Of a DNA stretch of 64,000 nt, positions 17,542 through 26,704 are shown piece after piece (position 1 is the first letter of the stretch; each line of letters starts with the position of its first letter). The stretch is taken from NCBI RefSeq assembly GCF_014109765.1, contig NZ_CP059139.1, forward strand, positions 2,232,001 to 2,296,000, read 5' to 3'. Source of the stretch: Pseudomonas berkeleyensis (GTDB lineage Bacteria; Pseudomonadota; Gammaproteobacteria; Pseudomonadales; Pseudomonadaceae). A program made the position numbers and the translations under genes. Below the pieces are notes generated by a model that searched no databases, was not told the DNA's origin, and saw only the letters and a list, made by a program, of their open reading frames with translations.

Positions 17542-18600
17542 ATGTCCAGGTTCTTCAGCCTTTCCCTGGTTGCCGTGGTGCTGGTGGGTGGACTTACCCT
17601 GTACTGGCGCTGGCCGGCGGCCGTGCCCGAAACAGCACCCGTCACGGCGCTCACGGTAGCGCCGATGCAGGCCGCGCCGGGCGAGGTTTCAGCCTTCTCC
17701 GCGGCAACACCCGATGATACGCAGACGCCAGTGGCCGCGACCTTGCCCAGCCTGGTCGATACCGAGGTCGATGGCCAGTTGCGCACTGACGCAGCCGGTA
17801 ATCTGGTGCTGGATCTGGCGGTTCGTGACTACTTCGATTACTTCCTCAGTGCAGTCGATCATTCCGGGCTCGATACGGTGATCGAGGCGCTGCTGGCCGA
17901 TGCCGGGCGGCGTCTGCCGGAGCCGGCGCTTGGGCAGATGATCAGCCTGCTCGGCGATTACCTGGACTACAAACGCGCCAGCATGGCGCTGATGCAGCAG
18001 CCGCTGGATGCGCAACAGCAGATCGAGCCGAAGGCGCAGTTGCAGGCACTGCAGTCGGCTTTTGCCCGTCTCGACGAGTTGCGCCGTGCCCATTTCTCTG
18101 CGGCCGCGCAGGAGGCGCTATTCGGCGCCGAACAGGCCTATGCCCGTTTCACACTCGATAGCCTGGCATTGCAGCAGCGCGATGATCTCGGTGAAGCCCA
18201 GCGCACGCAGATGCTCGAACAATTGCGTGAGCGTCTGCCTGACGCGCTGCGCGCAAGCGAGCAGCGCCAGCAACTGGCCCTGAAGCAACTGCAGCGCAGC
18301 GAGCAACTCTGGCGTGATGGCGCGGACGAGCAGCAGGTGCGCGAATTCCTGGCGATGACCTATGATCCGCACACCGTGCAGCGCCTGCTGGATGAACAGC
18401 GCCGCGAGCGCGATTGGCAGCAGCACTACCAGGCCTATCGCAATGAGTTGGCCAGCCTGCAAGGCAGGGGGCTGAGCGAAGCAGATGGCGAGCAACTGCA
18501 GCGTCAGCTGCGCGAGCGGTTGTTCAGCAGTGAAGACCGACACCGTGTGGAAACCTATGACGCCATCGCTGCGAAACAGCCGGAGCCGCTCGAACCCTGA
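17542..18600 (+). CDS. lifO: Lipase-specific foldase (steric chaperone)
   Basis: Inner-membrane-anchored periplasmic chaperone of 352 residues that imposes the active fold on the cognate lipase. One N-terminal membrane helix (about residues 5-25) is followed by an alanine/proline-rich linker and the helical chaperone body. The family motif RxxFDYxLSA appears as VRDYFDYFLSA around residue 94, and the long charged helices after residue 150 are typical. The gene lies directly after the lipase and is almost certainly co-transcribed. In this family the foldase is lipase-specific, so its presence implies that the upstream gene is active. Confidence 0.95.
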   Translation: MSRFFSLSLVAVVLVGGLTLYWRWPAAVPETAPVTALTVAPMQAAPGEVSAFSAATPDDTQTPVAATLPSLVDTEVDGQLRTDAAGNLVLDLAVRDYFDYFLSAVDHSGLDTVIEALLADAGRRLPEPALGQMISLLGDYLDYKRASMALMQQPLDAQQQIEPKAQLQALQSAFARLDELRRAHFSAAAQEALFGAEQAYARFTLDSLALQQRDDLGEAQRTQMLEQLRERLPDALRASEQRQQLALKQLQRSEQLWRDGADEQQVREFLAMTYDPHTVQRLLDEQRRERDWQQHYQAYRNELASLQGRGLSEADGEQLQRQLRERLFSSEDRHRVETYDAIAAKQPEPLEP

Positions 18601-18611
18601 GGGCGCTGCCC

Positions 18612-20360
18612 ATGAGTGAGCGTCTGCTCCTGGCTCAGCAGCGCCGAGGTTATCGCTCACTGCGTTTCGTCGCCGAGCTGGAGGCGGGTTTCGCCGAGCA
18701 CCGGGTGCAGCGCATTCGCCGGCGTCTGCCCCTGATTGCGCCTACCGCCGCGTTGTTCCAGCTGATCTATGCGTTGCTCGATTTTCTGCTCATGCCGCTG
18801 GCGGTCAGCCTGTCGGTGCTACCGCTACGCATGCTTGCACTGGTGGCGCTGGCGTTGTCCTTTTTCTACTGTCGGCGGGCCGAGGCGCCACCTGCCAGGG
18901 TGCCGTTGACCTACGCCGCGGCCTACTGGATCAACGGTGTCAGCGTCGCACTGATCGTGCACCTGTGCTGGCAGCAGGGCGTGCCGATGCCCTATGACGG
19001 CCTGTTCCTCATCCTGTTGTTCGGCTACGCCCTGACGGGGCTGTCATTTCGTGCGATCAGTTTGAGCAGTTGGAGCTTCTGCCTGCTGTTCATCGTCATC
19101 GGTGTGCTGTTCGGTGAAACCGGGGGCGAGCTGGCTTATCAGGGGCTGTTTCTGTTCTGCGCCAACCTGATCGGCAGCGTCGGTGCCTATATGCAGGAGC
19201 ATGGACAGCGCGGTGCCTGGCTGAACCTGCGTTTGCTCGATCTGGCGCGCCAGCGTGCCGAAGCGGATGACGCCCGCAAGCTGCGCCTGCTGGCAGCGGC
19301 CAGCCACGATCTGCGCCAGCCGCTCAACGCCATGGGGTTGTACGCCGAACACCTGGTGGAGCAGGGCGGTGACCAGCAGACCCGGCGCATCAGCGCGCGT
19401 CTGGCCGCTTCGGTGGAACAGCTGGGGCGCCTGCTGCAGTCGCTGCTCGACTACACCCGCCTGACCTTGCCAGGTGGCGTGCAGGCCAGGCCGCATGCAT
19501 TCGCCCTGCGTCCCTTGCTCGAACGGCTGATCGCTGAAGTGGCCCCGGAGGCGCATCAACAGGGCCTGCACCTGGAGTTGCACTGCGACGATTGTGGCGT
19601 GCACAGCGATCCGCTGCTGCTCGAGCGACTGCTGCGCAACCTGCTGAACAATGCTCTGCTGCACGCGCAGGCACAGCATCTGAGCTTGAGTGCAAGACGT
19701 GATGGCGATGCGCTCGTGCTAACGGTGGCGGACGATGGCCGGGGCCTCAGCGAGGCGGAGCAGGCACTGGTGTTCGAGGAGTTCCGTCAGCTCGACAATC
19801 CCGGTCGCAATGCCGAGCGCGGTCTCGGTCTGGGGCTGGCCATCGTGCGGCAACTGGCCGAGGTGCTGGAGCACCCCTTGCAGTTGCACTCCCAGCCTGG
19901 TGCTGGTGCACGCTTCGTCCTGCAGTTGCCGCTTGCCGAGGTGCCGGCGCAAGCGCCACGTGTCGATGCTGTGCAGGCATTGCACGGACGCATCCTGTTG
20001 CTCGAGGACGACGCCACCGGACGCGAAGCCTTGGCCGGTCTGCTGCGCCGCTGGGGCTGCGAGGTGCAGGCCTGCGCCGATCTGGCCAGTGCGTTGCAGG
20101 CCCTGCAGCAGGAGGCGCCGCAGTTGCTGATCAGCGACTATCGGTTGGCCGAGAAGGGGGATGGATTGCAGGCCATCGAGCGCTTGCGCGAGGCGGCCGG
20201 GCAGATGTTGCCGGCATTGCTGATCACGGCCGACCTGAGCCCTGAACTGCACGAGCGTTGTCTGCCGGCGCACGTCATTCCTCTGGGCAAGCCCTTGTTA
20301 CCGGCGCGCTTGCGTCAGGTGCTGGCCACTCAGCTGCAAGTCCGCCCGGTGCTCAGCTGA
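18612..20360 (+). CDS. Hybrid sensor histidine kinase/response regulator
   Basis: A 582-residue hybrid kinase. The N-terminal 200 residues are hydrophobic with about six membrane segments and no large periplasmic domain, so it probably senses a membrane or intracellular signal. The HisKA phospho-acceptor is His232 in AAASHDLRQPLNAMG; the ATPase has the N box LRNLLNNALLHAQ (about 341-353), G1 VADDGRGLS and G2 ERGLGLGLAIV. The C-terminal receiver has LLLEDD (464-468) and the phospho-acceptor Asp509 in LLISDYRL, with the lysine in IPLGKPL. It starts 11 bases after the foldase gene and converges on a LuxR-type regulator, the likely partner. No link to lipase control is proven. Confidence 0.93.
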   Translation: MSERLLLAQQRRGYRSLRFVAELEAGFAEHRVQRIRRRLPLIAPTAALFQLIYALLDFLLMPLAVSLSVLPLRMLALVALALSFFYCRRAEAPPARVPLTYAAAYWINGVSVALIVHLCWQQGVPMPYDGLFLILLFGYALTGLSFRAISLSSWSFCLLFIVIGVLFGETGGELAYQGLFLFCANLIGSVGAYMQEHGQRGAWLNLRLLDLARQRAEADDARKLRLLAAASHDLRQPLNAMGLYAEHLVEQGGDQQTRRISARLAASVEQLGRLLQSLLDYTRLTLPGGVQARPHAFALRPLLERLIAEVAPEAHQQGLHLELHCDDCGVHSDPLLLERLLRNLLNNALLHAQAQHLSLSARRDGDALVLTVADDGRGLSEAEQALVFEEFRQLDNPGRNAERGLGLGLAIVRQLAEVLEHPLQLHSQPGAGARFVLQLPLAEVPAQAPRVDAVQALHGRILLLEDDATGREALAGLLRRWGCEVQACADLASALQALQQEAPQLLISDYRLAEKGDGLQAIERLREAAGQMLPALLITADLSPELHERCLPAHVIPLGKPLLPARLRQVLATQLQVRPVLS

Positions 20361-20972
20361 TCACAGCCAGCCACGCTGGCGAGCGGCGCTGACGCAGGCG
20401 GTGCGGGTGTGCACGGCGAAGGTTTCGAACAGCGCCTTGAGATGAGTTTTCACCGTGTCTTCGGCCAGGCCCAACTGACGGCTGATGGCCTTGTTCGGCA
20501 AACCTTCTGCCAGCAGTCGAAGAATCTCCAGCTGCCTGGGTGTCAGTGGTGAGGTGCTACTCGGTGCCGGCAGGGTTTCGCCCAGCAGGACGCGGGTTAC
20601 CGCCTGGCGCAGGGCGTTGCCGTCGGAACTCTTGGGGATGAAGCCGAGGGCGCCGGCCGCCAGCGCGGCCTGGGCGTCGAGTGCCGAGTCGCTGGCACTG
20701 AGGATCGCCACCGGCGTGCTTTCGCCGCGTGCCAGCCAGCGTTGCAGCAGGTCGAGGCCCGGTTCGTCGGGCAGGCGCAGGTCGAGCAGGATCAGGTCGT
20801 AGCCATGCTGGCGCAGGCATTGCTCCGCTTCGGCAGCGTTATGCGCGGTATGGATCTGCACGTTCTGGCTCAGTGGCGACAGCGCCAGGGACAGGCCGTC
20901 GAGGAAGATGCGGTGGTCGTCGACCAGCAACAGGCGGAGGTTGTCGGGCAGGGTGGTGCAGAGGGCAGTCAT
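20361..20972 (-). CDS. LuxR/NarL-family response regulator
   Basis: A 203-residue two-component regulator. The receiver domain (about 12-125) has the acidic pair VDDH (17-20), the phospho-acceptor Asp64 in LILLDLRLPDE, and the lysine in GFIPKSS. The C-terminal HTH (about 140-200) carries LTPRQLEILRLLAEGLPNKAI and LAEDTVKTHLKALF, the standard LuxR/NarL helix-turn-helix. Its stop codon abuts that of the hybrid kinase (shared sequence tgatca), so the two converge with no space. A ten-base perfect hairpin covers its ribosome binding site (20979-21013). It is the most likely output partner of the neighbouring kinase. Confidence 0.94.
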   Translation of the reverse strand: MTALCTTLPDNLRLLLVDDHRIFLDGLSLALSPLSQNVQIHTAHNAAEAEQCLRQHGYDLILLDLRLPDEPGLDLLQRWLARGESTPVAILSASDSALDAQAALAAGALGFIPKSSDGNALRQAVTRVLLGETLPAPSSTSPLTPRQLEILRLLAEGLPNKAISRQLGLAEDTVKTHLKALFETFAVHTRTACVSAARQRGWL

Positions 20973-20978
20973 GATGTT

Positions 20979-21013
20979 CTCACGCGGCTTTTATTGTTGT
21001 TCTGCCGCGTGAG
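20979..21013 (-). promoter_or_regulatory. Hairpin covering the ribosome binding site of the response regulator
   Basis: Perfect ten-base arms ctcacgcggc (20979-20988) and gccgcgtgag (21004-21013) with a 15-base AT-rich loop. Read on the minus strand, the 3' arm ends in gtgag, which is the only purine-rich Shine-Dalgarno candidate, six bases before the ATG at 20972. No T-run follows, so it does not look like a terminator for the upstream gene. Confidence 0.55.
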
Positions 21014-21035
21014 TGTAGCCAATGCTGCGCTGCGA

Positions 21036-22310
21036 TTAGAAGCGATAGCTGAGCGATGCCCCCAGGCCGTGCGCGCTGTTCTTGTAGCGTGCGCGGTAGT
21101 CGCCACGGGTCGCGCTCTGATGGTTCACGTCCACCGACTCTTCCTGCAGGTAGGAGTAGGCCACGTCGATGGTCATGTCCTGGGTCGGGCTCCAGCCGGC
21201 GCCGACGCTGAAGATGGTGCGGTCACCAGAGGGTACGCGTGGCGAGCGGTCGACGTTATTGATCGGTGACTGGTCGATGGCGATACCGGTGCGCAGCGTC
21301 CACTGCGGGTTGACCTTGTACGACAGGCCAATCGCGTGTGCCCAGGTGTCATGCCAGTTCTGTTCTTCGACGATGGTGGCGAGGTTGGCCGGCAGGGTGG
21401 TGGAGTCGTTCTCCACACGGATTTCCTTGAAACGGCTCCAGCGTGTCCAGGTGCTGCCGACATACAGCGTCAGGGCATCGTTCAGTTCGTGGGTGATGGA
21501 CATGTCCACCGACTCGGGGGTGGTCAGATCCAGGTTGGCGTCGTACTTGCCGGCGATGCCCGCCAGCGCGCCGCTGCCGGAAACCCGCGTATCGCCTTCC
21601 AGTTCGTATTTCACTCGTGAGCGGTACACCAGGCCGGCGCGGGTTTGTGGCGTGAGCTCGTAGAGCACACCGACGTTGAAGCCGACGGCGGTGTCATCAC
21701 CTTTGACCTTCACCTTGCCGTCGTTGCTGCCAGGGCTCAGCGGGTTGAGCACGGAGGAGCTGAGTTCGCCTTCGATATGGTTGAAGGTCGGACCGAAACC
21801 GACCGACAACTTGTCGTTGAAGCGGTAGCTCAGGGTCGGTTGCACGGTGATCACGCGCACGTAGCTCTTGTTGGCGTGGTAACGGCCCTGGAAATTGCTT
21901 TCGTAGTCGGTCATCAGGCCGAAGGGCACGTAAACGCCAAGGCCAAAGGCGACCTTGTCGTCCAGAGGCTTGACGTAATAACCCATGGGCACACCGGTGG
22001 TCGGCACCATGTCGCCATCATTGCTGCCTGCCAGCGAAAGCGGGCCGGCATTGGCGCTGGCGTTGCTGATATCGCTCTTGGCGTGGATCACGGCAGCACC
22101 GACATACACTTCATCGCGTTTCAGGCGCGACATGCCGGCCGGGTTACCGAACACGGTACTGGCGTCATCGGCGGACGAAGAGCGACCGGCGAAGGAGGTA
22201 CCCATGCCGGAAATGCTTTGCTCGTTGAGGGCGAAGCCGCTGGCGAAGCCATGGCTCGATGTGGCGGTGATGGCAACGGCCAGACCGGTCTTGAGGAGGC
22301 GTTTGCTCAC
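21036..22310 (-). CDS. FadL/TodX family outer membrane transporter
   Basis: Outer membrane beta-barrel of 424 residues for uptake of long-chain fatty acids or other hydrophobic compounds. A signal peptide ends near SSHGFASGFALNEQS; the mature N-terminus has the FadL hallmarks SISGMGTSFAG and VFGNPAGMSRL (about residues 54-64), and the chain ends in LSYRF with the terminal phenylalanine of porins. It starts with GTG, preceded by AGGAG. The response regulator gene is 63 bases downstream on the same strand. The nearby lipase and AlkB suggest lipid or alkane uptake; the actual ligand is not readable. Confidence 0.93.
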   Translation of the reverse strand: MSKRLLKTGLAVAITATSSHGFASGFALNEQSISGMGTSFAGRSSSADDASTVFGNPAGMSRLKRDEVYVGAAVIHAKSDISNASANAGPLSLAGSNDGDMVPTTGVPMGYYVKPLDDKVAFGLGVYVPFGLMTDYESNFQGRYHANKSYVRVITVQPTLSYRFNDKLSVGFGPTFNHIEGELSSSVLNPLSPGSNDGKVKVKGDDTAVGFNVGVLYELTPQTRAGLVYRSRVKYELEGDTRVSGSGALAGIAGKYDANLDLTTPESVDMSITHELNDALTLYVGSTWTRWSRFKEIRVENDSTTLPANLATIVEEQNWHDTWAHAIGLSYKVNPQWTLRTGIAIDQSPINNVDRSPRVPSGDRTIFSVGAGWSPTQDMTIDVAYSYLQEESVDVNHQSATRGDYRARYKNSAHGLGASLSYRF

Positions 22311-22460
22311 GGGGGAACTCCTATGGTGAGGCGAGGGGCGCGCACGCTACAGTTTTTCCTGACCCCTGCCAAGGCGCTGAGGTTCCCGAAATAGAGGGCT
22401 TTGTCGGACAGTTGGCGTGATTCTGTGCGGATCTTCTAGAAATTTTTTCTGACTATTTGG

Positions 22461-22940
22461 TCAAGCCGCTTGGCTGGCGGGGGCGATACAGCGCTGCCAG
22501 GCATCGAGGAAGTCATGTTGGCGCCCTTGCGGTTGAAAAACCTTGCACCAAATTCGGCCCATTGCCAGCAAGTCATCGGCGGCGGGCAGCTCCAGCTCTT
22601 CGCTCTCCACCAGTAACCAGGCGATCGCCGTGGCGTAGCGCAGGTTGACGGTCAGCTCGAGGTGGGGAGCATCGAGAAAGGCATGCTGGCTGGCCAGGCC
22701 GCGTACCCGGCTGGCGAGTTCCGGATCACGGGCCAGGTGCTGATCCCAGAGTGTGAGGTGCTGTTGTTGGCTGATGCGGTAGAGGCCATGACCCGTGGCG
22801 GCGTCCAGCGCACTGCCCAGTGCCGATTGGCAGGCGGCAGCGCCTAGCAACAAGGCTTCGGCAGGGGCCGAGTGGCGGTCGAGATAGAGCAGGGTAGGGC
22901 GGATCACATGCTGGCTGAGATCGCAGGCGGCTATTCCCAT
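22461..22940 (-). CDS. Orphan protein related to a phage lysozyme-like family
   Basis: A 159-residue protein. From memory, its pattern matches a protein family common in tailed phages: VIRPTLLYLDRHSAPAEALL, then AACQSALGSAL, then GHGLYRISQQQHLTLWDQHL, then PELASRVRGL, and YATAIAWLLV. In the phage proteins the second block reads roughly AAQESGLG with a glutamate in the lysozyme-like position; here it is glutamine. No phage genes are nearby and codon use looks native. Start ATG 22940 has a GAGG site. It is read towards fadL, with an AT-rich region upstream. Function unknown; enzymatic activity is doubtful if the glutamate is truly lost. Confidence 0.55.
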   Translation of the reverse strand: MGIAACDLSQHVIRPTLLYLDRHSAPAEALLLGAAACQSALGSALDAATGHGLYRISQQQHLTLWDQHLARDPELASRVRGLASQHAFLDAPHLELTVNLRYATAIAWLLVESEELELPAADDLLAMGRIWCKVFQPQGRQHDFLDAWQRCIAPASQAA

Positions 22941-22959
22941 GGCATCCTCGCGAAGGGGG

Positions 22960-23019
22960 CCGGTGGGGCCGGGCGCGTGGCAGCTTTTCTAGTGGCTCTT
23001 TCGATAAAGGCCCCACCGG
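22960..23019. repeat. 11-base inverted repeat upstream of the orphan gene
   Basis: Perfect arms ccggtggggcc (22960-22970) and ggccccaccgg (23009-23019) separated by 38 bases, in the leader or promoter region of the gene at 22461-22940. It could be a long-loop hairpin in the 5' leader or an operator pair. Confidence 0.4.
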
Positions 23020-23140
23020 AAGCGGGGTTAGCCGCTCATTTTCAAGTCTAGTGCGATATTTCAGCTGTAAAGGGCTGTTTTTAAATTGATTCCGGATTTG
23101 AGTTATTGGGCATATTTCGATTTGTGCTTAAGGCCGCCAG
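23020..23140. other. AT-rich intergenic segment
   Basis: About 120 bases clearly richer in A and T than the flanking sequence, between the orphan gene and the rhodanese gene, both read leftward. It holds a tttaca / tagact pair on the minus strand with only 15 bases between them, a weak promoter candidate for the orphan gene. I see no terminator for the upstream rhodanese gene. Confidence 0.4.
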
Positions 23141-23995
23141 TCAGTCGCCGGTGGCGACCGGGCGTGCAGCATCGGTGATCCATTCGCTCCAGGAGCCGGC
23201 GTAGAGCGGTGCCAGCGGATAACCGGCGAGGCTCATGGCGAACAGGTTGTGGCAGGCGGTGACGCCGGAACCGCAATAGGCCACCAACTGTTCGACCGGG
23301 CGAGCACCACGCAGTGTGTCGAAACGCTCGCGCAGCACTTCCTGAGGCAGAAAGCGTCCATCGGCGCCCAGGTTGTCGGTGAAGACTGCGCATTGGGCGC
23401 CGGGGATGTGTCCGGCAACCGGGTCGAGGGGTTCGACTTCGCCACGAAAACGCGGCTGGGCGCGGGCATCCAGTAAGGTCAGGTCGCTGCTGCCCAGGCG
23501 CAAGAGCAGTTGTTCGGCGCTCAGCAGCATGCTGCTGTCGGGCTTGGCGCTGAAGTCGCCGGGGGCGTTGCCCGGTGGCTGTGTGTCCACTTCTAGGCCC
23601 GCTGCGCGCCAGGCTTTCAGGCCGCCATCTAGCAGATAAAGGCCATCACGCTTGCCCAGCCACAGCAGCAGCCACCAGGCACGAGCGGCGAACGCGCCGG
23701 GGCCGTCGTCATACAGCACTACCTGGCTATCGTCACGCAGGCCGCAGGCACGCAGCCGTTCGACCAGCGCACTGGGATCAGGCAAGGGGTGGCGGCCGGT
23801 CACGCCCTTGATCACCGGCGCGGACAGATCCTGTTCGAGATCGAGGAAGTGGGCGCCCGGAATATGTCCGTCAAGATAACTGCGGCGTCCGTATGCCGGG
23901 TCTTCGAGGGCAAAGCGGCAGTCCAGGATCAGCAGGTTTTCCTGCCCTAGACGTTGTTGAAGTTGTTCCGTGCTGATCAGTTGAGCGAGTGGCAT
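23141..23995 (-). CDS. sseA: Rhodanese-family sulfurtransferase (3-mercaptopyruvate type)
   Basis: Two-domain rhodanese of about 284 residues that moves sulfur from mercaptopyruvate or thiosulfate to a thiol acceptor. The inactive N-terminal domain has LILDCRFALEDP and YLDGHIPGAHFLDLE; the C-terminal domain has the catalytic cysteine in LVAYCGSGVTACHN. The CGSGVT loop is the form usual in 3-mercaptopyruvate sulfurtransferases, where thiosulfate enzymes have charged residues. The ATG at 23995 has a strong AGGAGG upstream, better than an in-frame ATG at 24028. It stands alone, divergent from gdhA. Confidence 0.93.
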   Translation of the reverse strand: MPLAQLISTEQLQQRLGQENLLILDCRFALEDPAYGRRSYLDGHIPGAHFLDLEQDLSAPVIKGVTGRHPLPDPSALVERLRACGLRDDSQVVLYDDGPGAFAARAWWLLLWLGKRDGLYLLDGGLKAWRAAGLEVDTQPPGNAPGDFSAKPDSSMLLSAEQLLLRLGSSDLTLLDARAQPRFRGEVEPLDPVAGHIPGAQCAVFTDNLGADGRFLPQEVLRERFDTLRGARPVEQLVAYCGSGVTACHNLFAMSLAGYPLAPLYAGSWSEWITDAARPVATGD

Positions 23996-25641
<1,646 letters not shown>

Positions 25642-25656
25642 TCGTCAGGTTTCCCC

Positions 25657-25715
25657 GTAGGGTGCGCTGCGCGCACCGATCGTCCGGGAACGCTGGTGCG
25701 CATGGCGCACCCTAC
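25657..25715. repeat. REPIN (GTAGGGTGCGC type) between gdhA and the LysR gene
   Basis: Two inverted REP units: gtagggtgcgctgcgcgcacc (25657-25677) and ggtgcgcatggcgcaccctac (25695-25715). The outer ends GTAGGGTGCGC and GCGCACCCTAC are exact inverted copies. The element lies between convergent genes and its right end contains the stop codon of the LysR gene. It may also act as a terminator. Confidence 0.85.
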
Positions 25716-26611
25716 TTGAGCGCACACGGCACACCGCCCAGGTGCTCGAGCAGGCTGCGCATCGGTGCAGACAGCTGTTCCCAGTCCCGGTAGCACAGGC
25801 ACAGTTGCCGGCGCGCCCAGTCGTCGGCCAGCGCTAGCGTCCGGTAGCCATGCCGGCGCTGCTGCCGTCTGGCGATAGCCTGTGGGACGATAGCCAGGCC
25901 GACGCCTGCGGCAACCATCTCGCACACCCCTTCGAACGTTTTCATGCGGATGCGCACGTTCAGCGTCTTGCCGATGTCGCGTGCGTGCGCGTCCACGTGA
26001 TCCTGCAGGGCGCTGCCGGGTGACAGACCGACGAAGGGCTCGTCGCTGGCCTCGGCGAAACGGATGCTGGTGCGTTCGGCGAGCCGGTATGTGGCAGGCA
26101 CGATCAGGGCCAGGTGATCCTTCGCGATGGCTTGCAGGATGAGGCCATCCGCCTCGATGGCATCGGACACGACACCGGCTTCGGCCAACCCGGCAGCGAT
26201 GGTTCGGACGATCTCGGCGCTGGTGCGCTCTTTCAGTTCGACATGCAGGCGAGGGCGCGCGGCCAGCCAGGGGGCCAGCCTGTGAGGCAGGAACTGCGTC
26301 AGCGCCGACGTATTGGCATACAAGCGCAAGGTGCCCAGAGCACCTGTGGCGAAATCGCGTAACTCCCCGCGTAGCAAGGCCTGCTGACGCAGGATCAGGC
26401 GTGCGTGGTGGGCCAGGGCATCTCCAGCCTCGGTGGTGATCACGCCGCGCGGCCGCCGTTCCAGCAGGGCGACGCCCACTGCGGCCTCGATGCTGCGCAG
26501 CCGCTCGCTGGCCGAGGCCAGTGCCAGGTTGGCGCGCACGGCGCCTTGGGTGATGCTGCCGGCATCCACCACGCAAAGGAATAACTGAAGATCGGCAAGG
26601 TCGAGGCGCAT
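25712..26611 (-). CDS. LysR family transcriptional regulator
   Basis: A 299-residue regulator with the LysR winged HTH at the N-terminus (LQLFLCVVDAGSITQGAV and ASASERLRSIEAAVGVALLER, about residues 8-52) and a substrate-binding domain after residue 90. It is divergent from the TSUP carrier and thioesterase genes, with a perfect palindrome between them, so it most likely controls that pair and its own gene. Its C-terminus ends in VPCALK and the TAG stop is the GTAG foot of a REPIN, so the last residues may differ from those of orthologues. The inducer is unknown. Confidence 0.93.
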   Translation of the reverse strand: MRLDLADLQLFLCVVDAGSITQGAVRANLALASASERLRSIEAAVGVALLERRPRGVITTEAGDALAHHARLILRQQALLRGELRDFATGALGTLRLYANTSALTQFLPHRLAPWLAARPRLHVELKERTSAEIVRTIAAGLAEAGVVSDAIEADGLILQAIAKDHLALIVPATYRLAERTSIRFAEASDEPFVGLSPGSALQDHVDAHARDIGKTLNVRIRMKTFEGVCEMVAAGVGLAIVPQAIARRQQRRHGYRTLALADDWARRQLCLCYRDWEQLSAPMRSLLEHLGGVPCALK

Positions 26612-26632
26612 ATCGTCGCTCGTGGGTTCTGA

Positions 26633-26649
26633 CTTCGGATAATCCGAAG
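26633..26649. promoter_or_regulatory. Perfect palindrome between LysR and TSUP genes
   Basis: cttcggat-a-atccgaag is a perfect 17-base dyad with a one-base centre, 22 bases upstream of the LysR start and 56 bases before the TSUP ATG. It contains a T-N11-A element, as LysR-type sites do. This is the obvious operator candidate for the divergon. Confidence 0.6.
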
Positions 26650-26704
26650 GATAGAGGGCAAGAACCGCATTGTGCCAAGTGGCCCGTCCGGCTCCAATAC
26701 CGGC

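Noticed and set aside
20964..21035. The hairpin at 20979-21013 as a terminator of the fadL-type gene
   Set aside because: No T-run follows the stem on the minus strand, and the stem overlaps the ribosome binding site of the next gene, so leader control or an operator is more likely.
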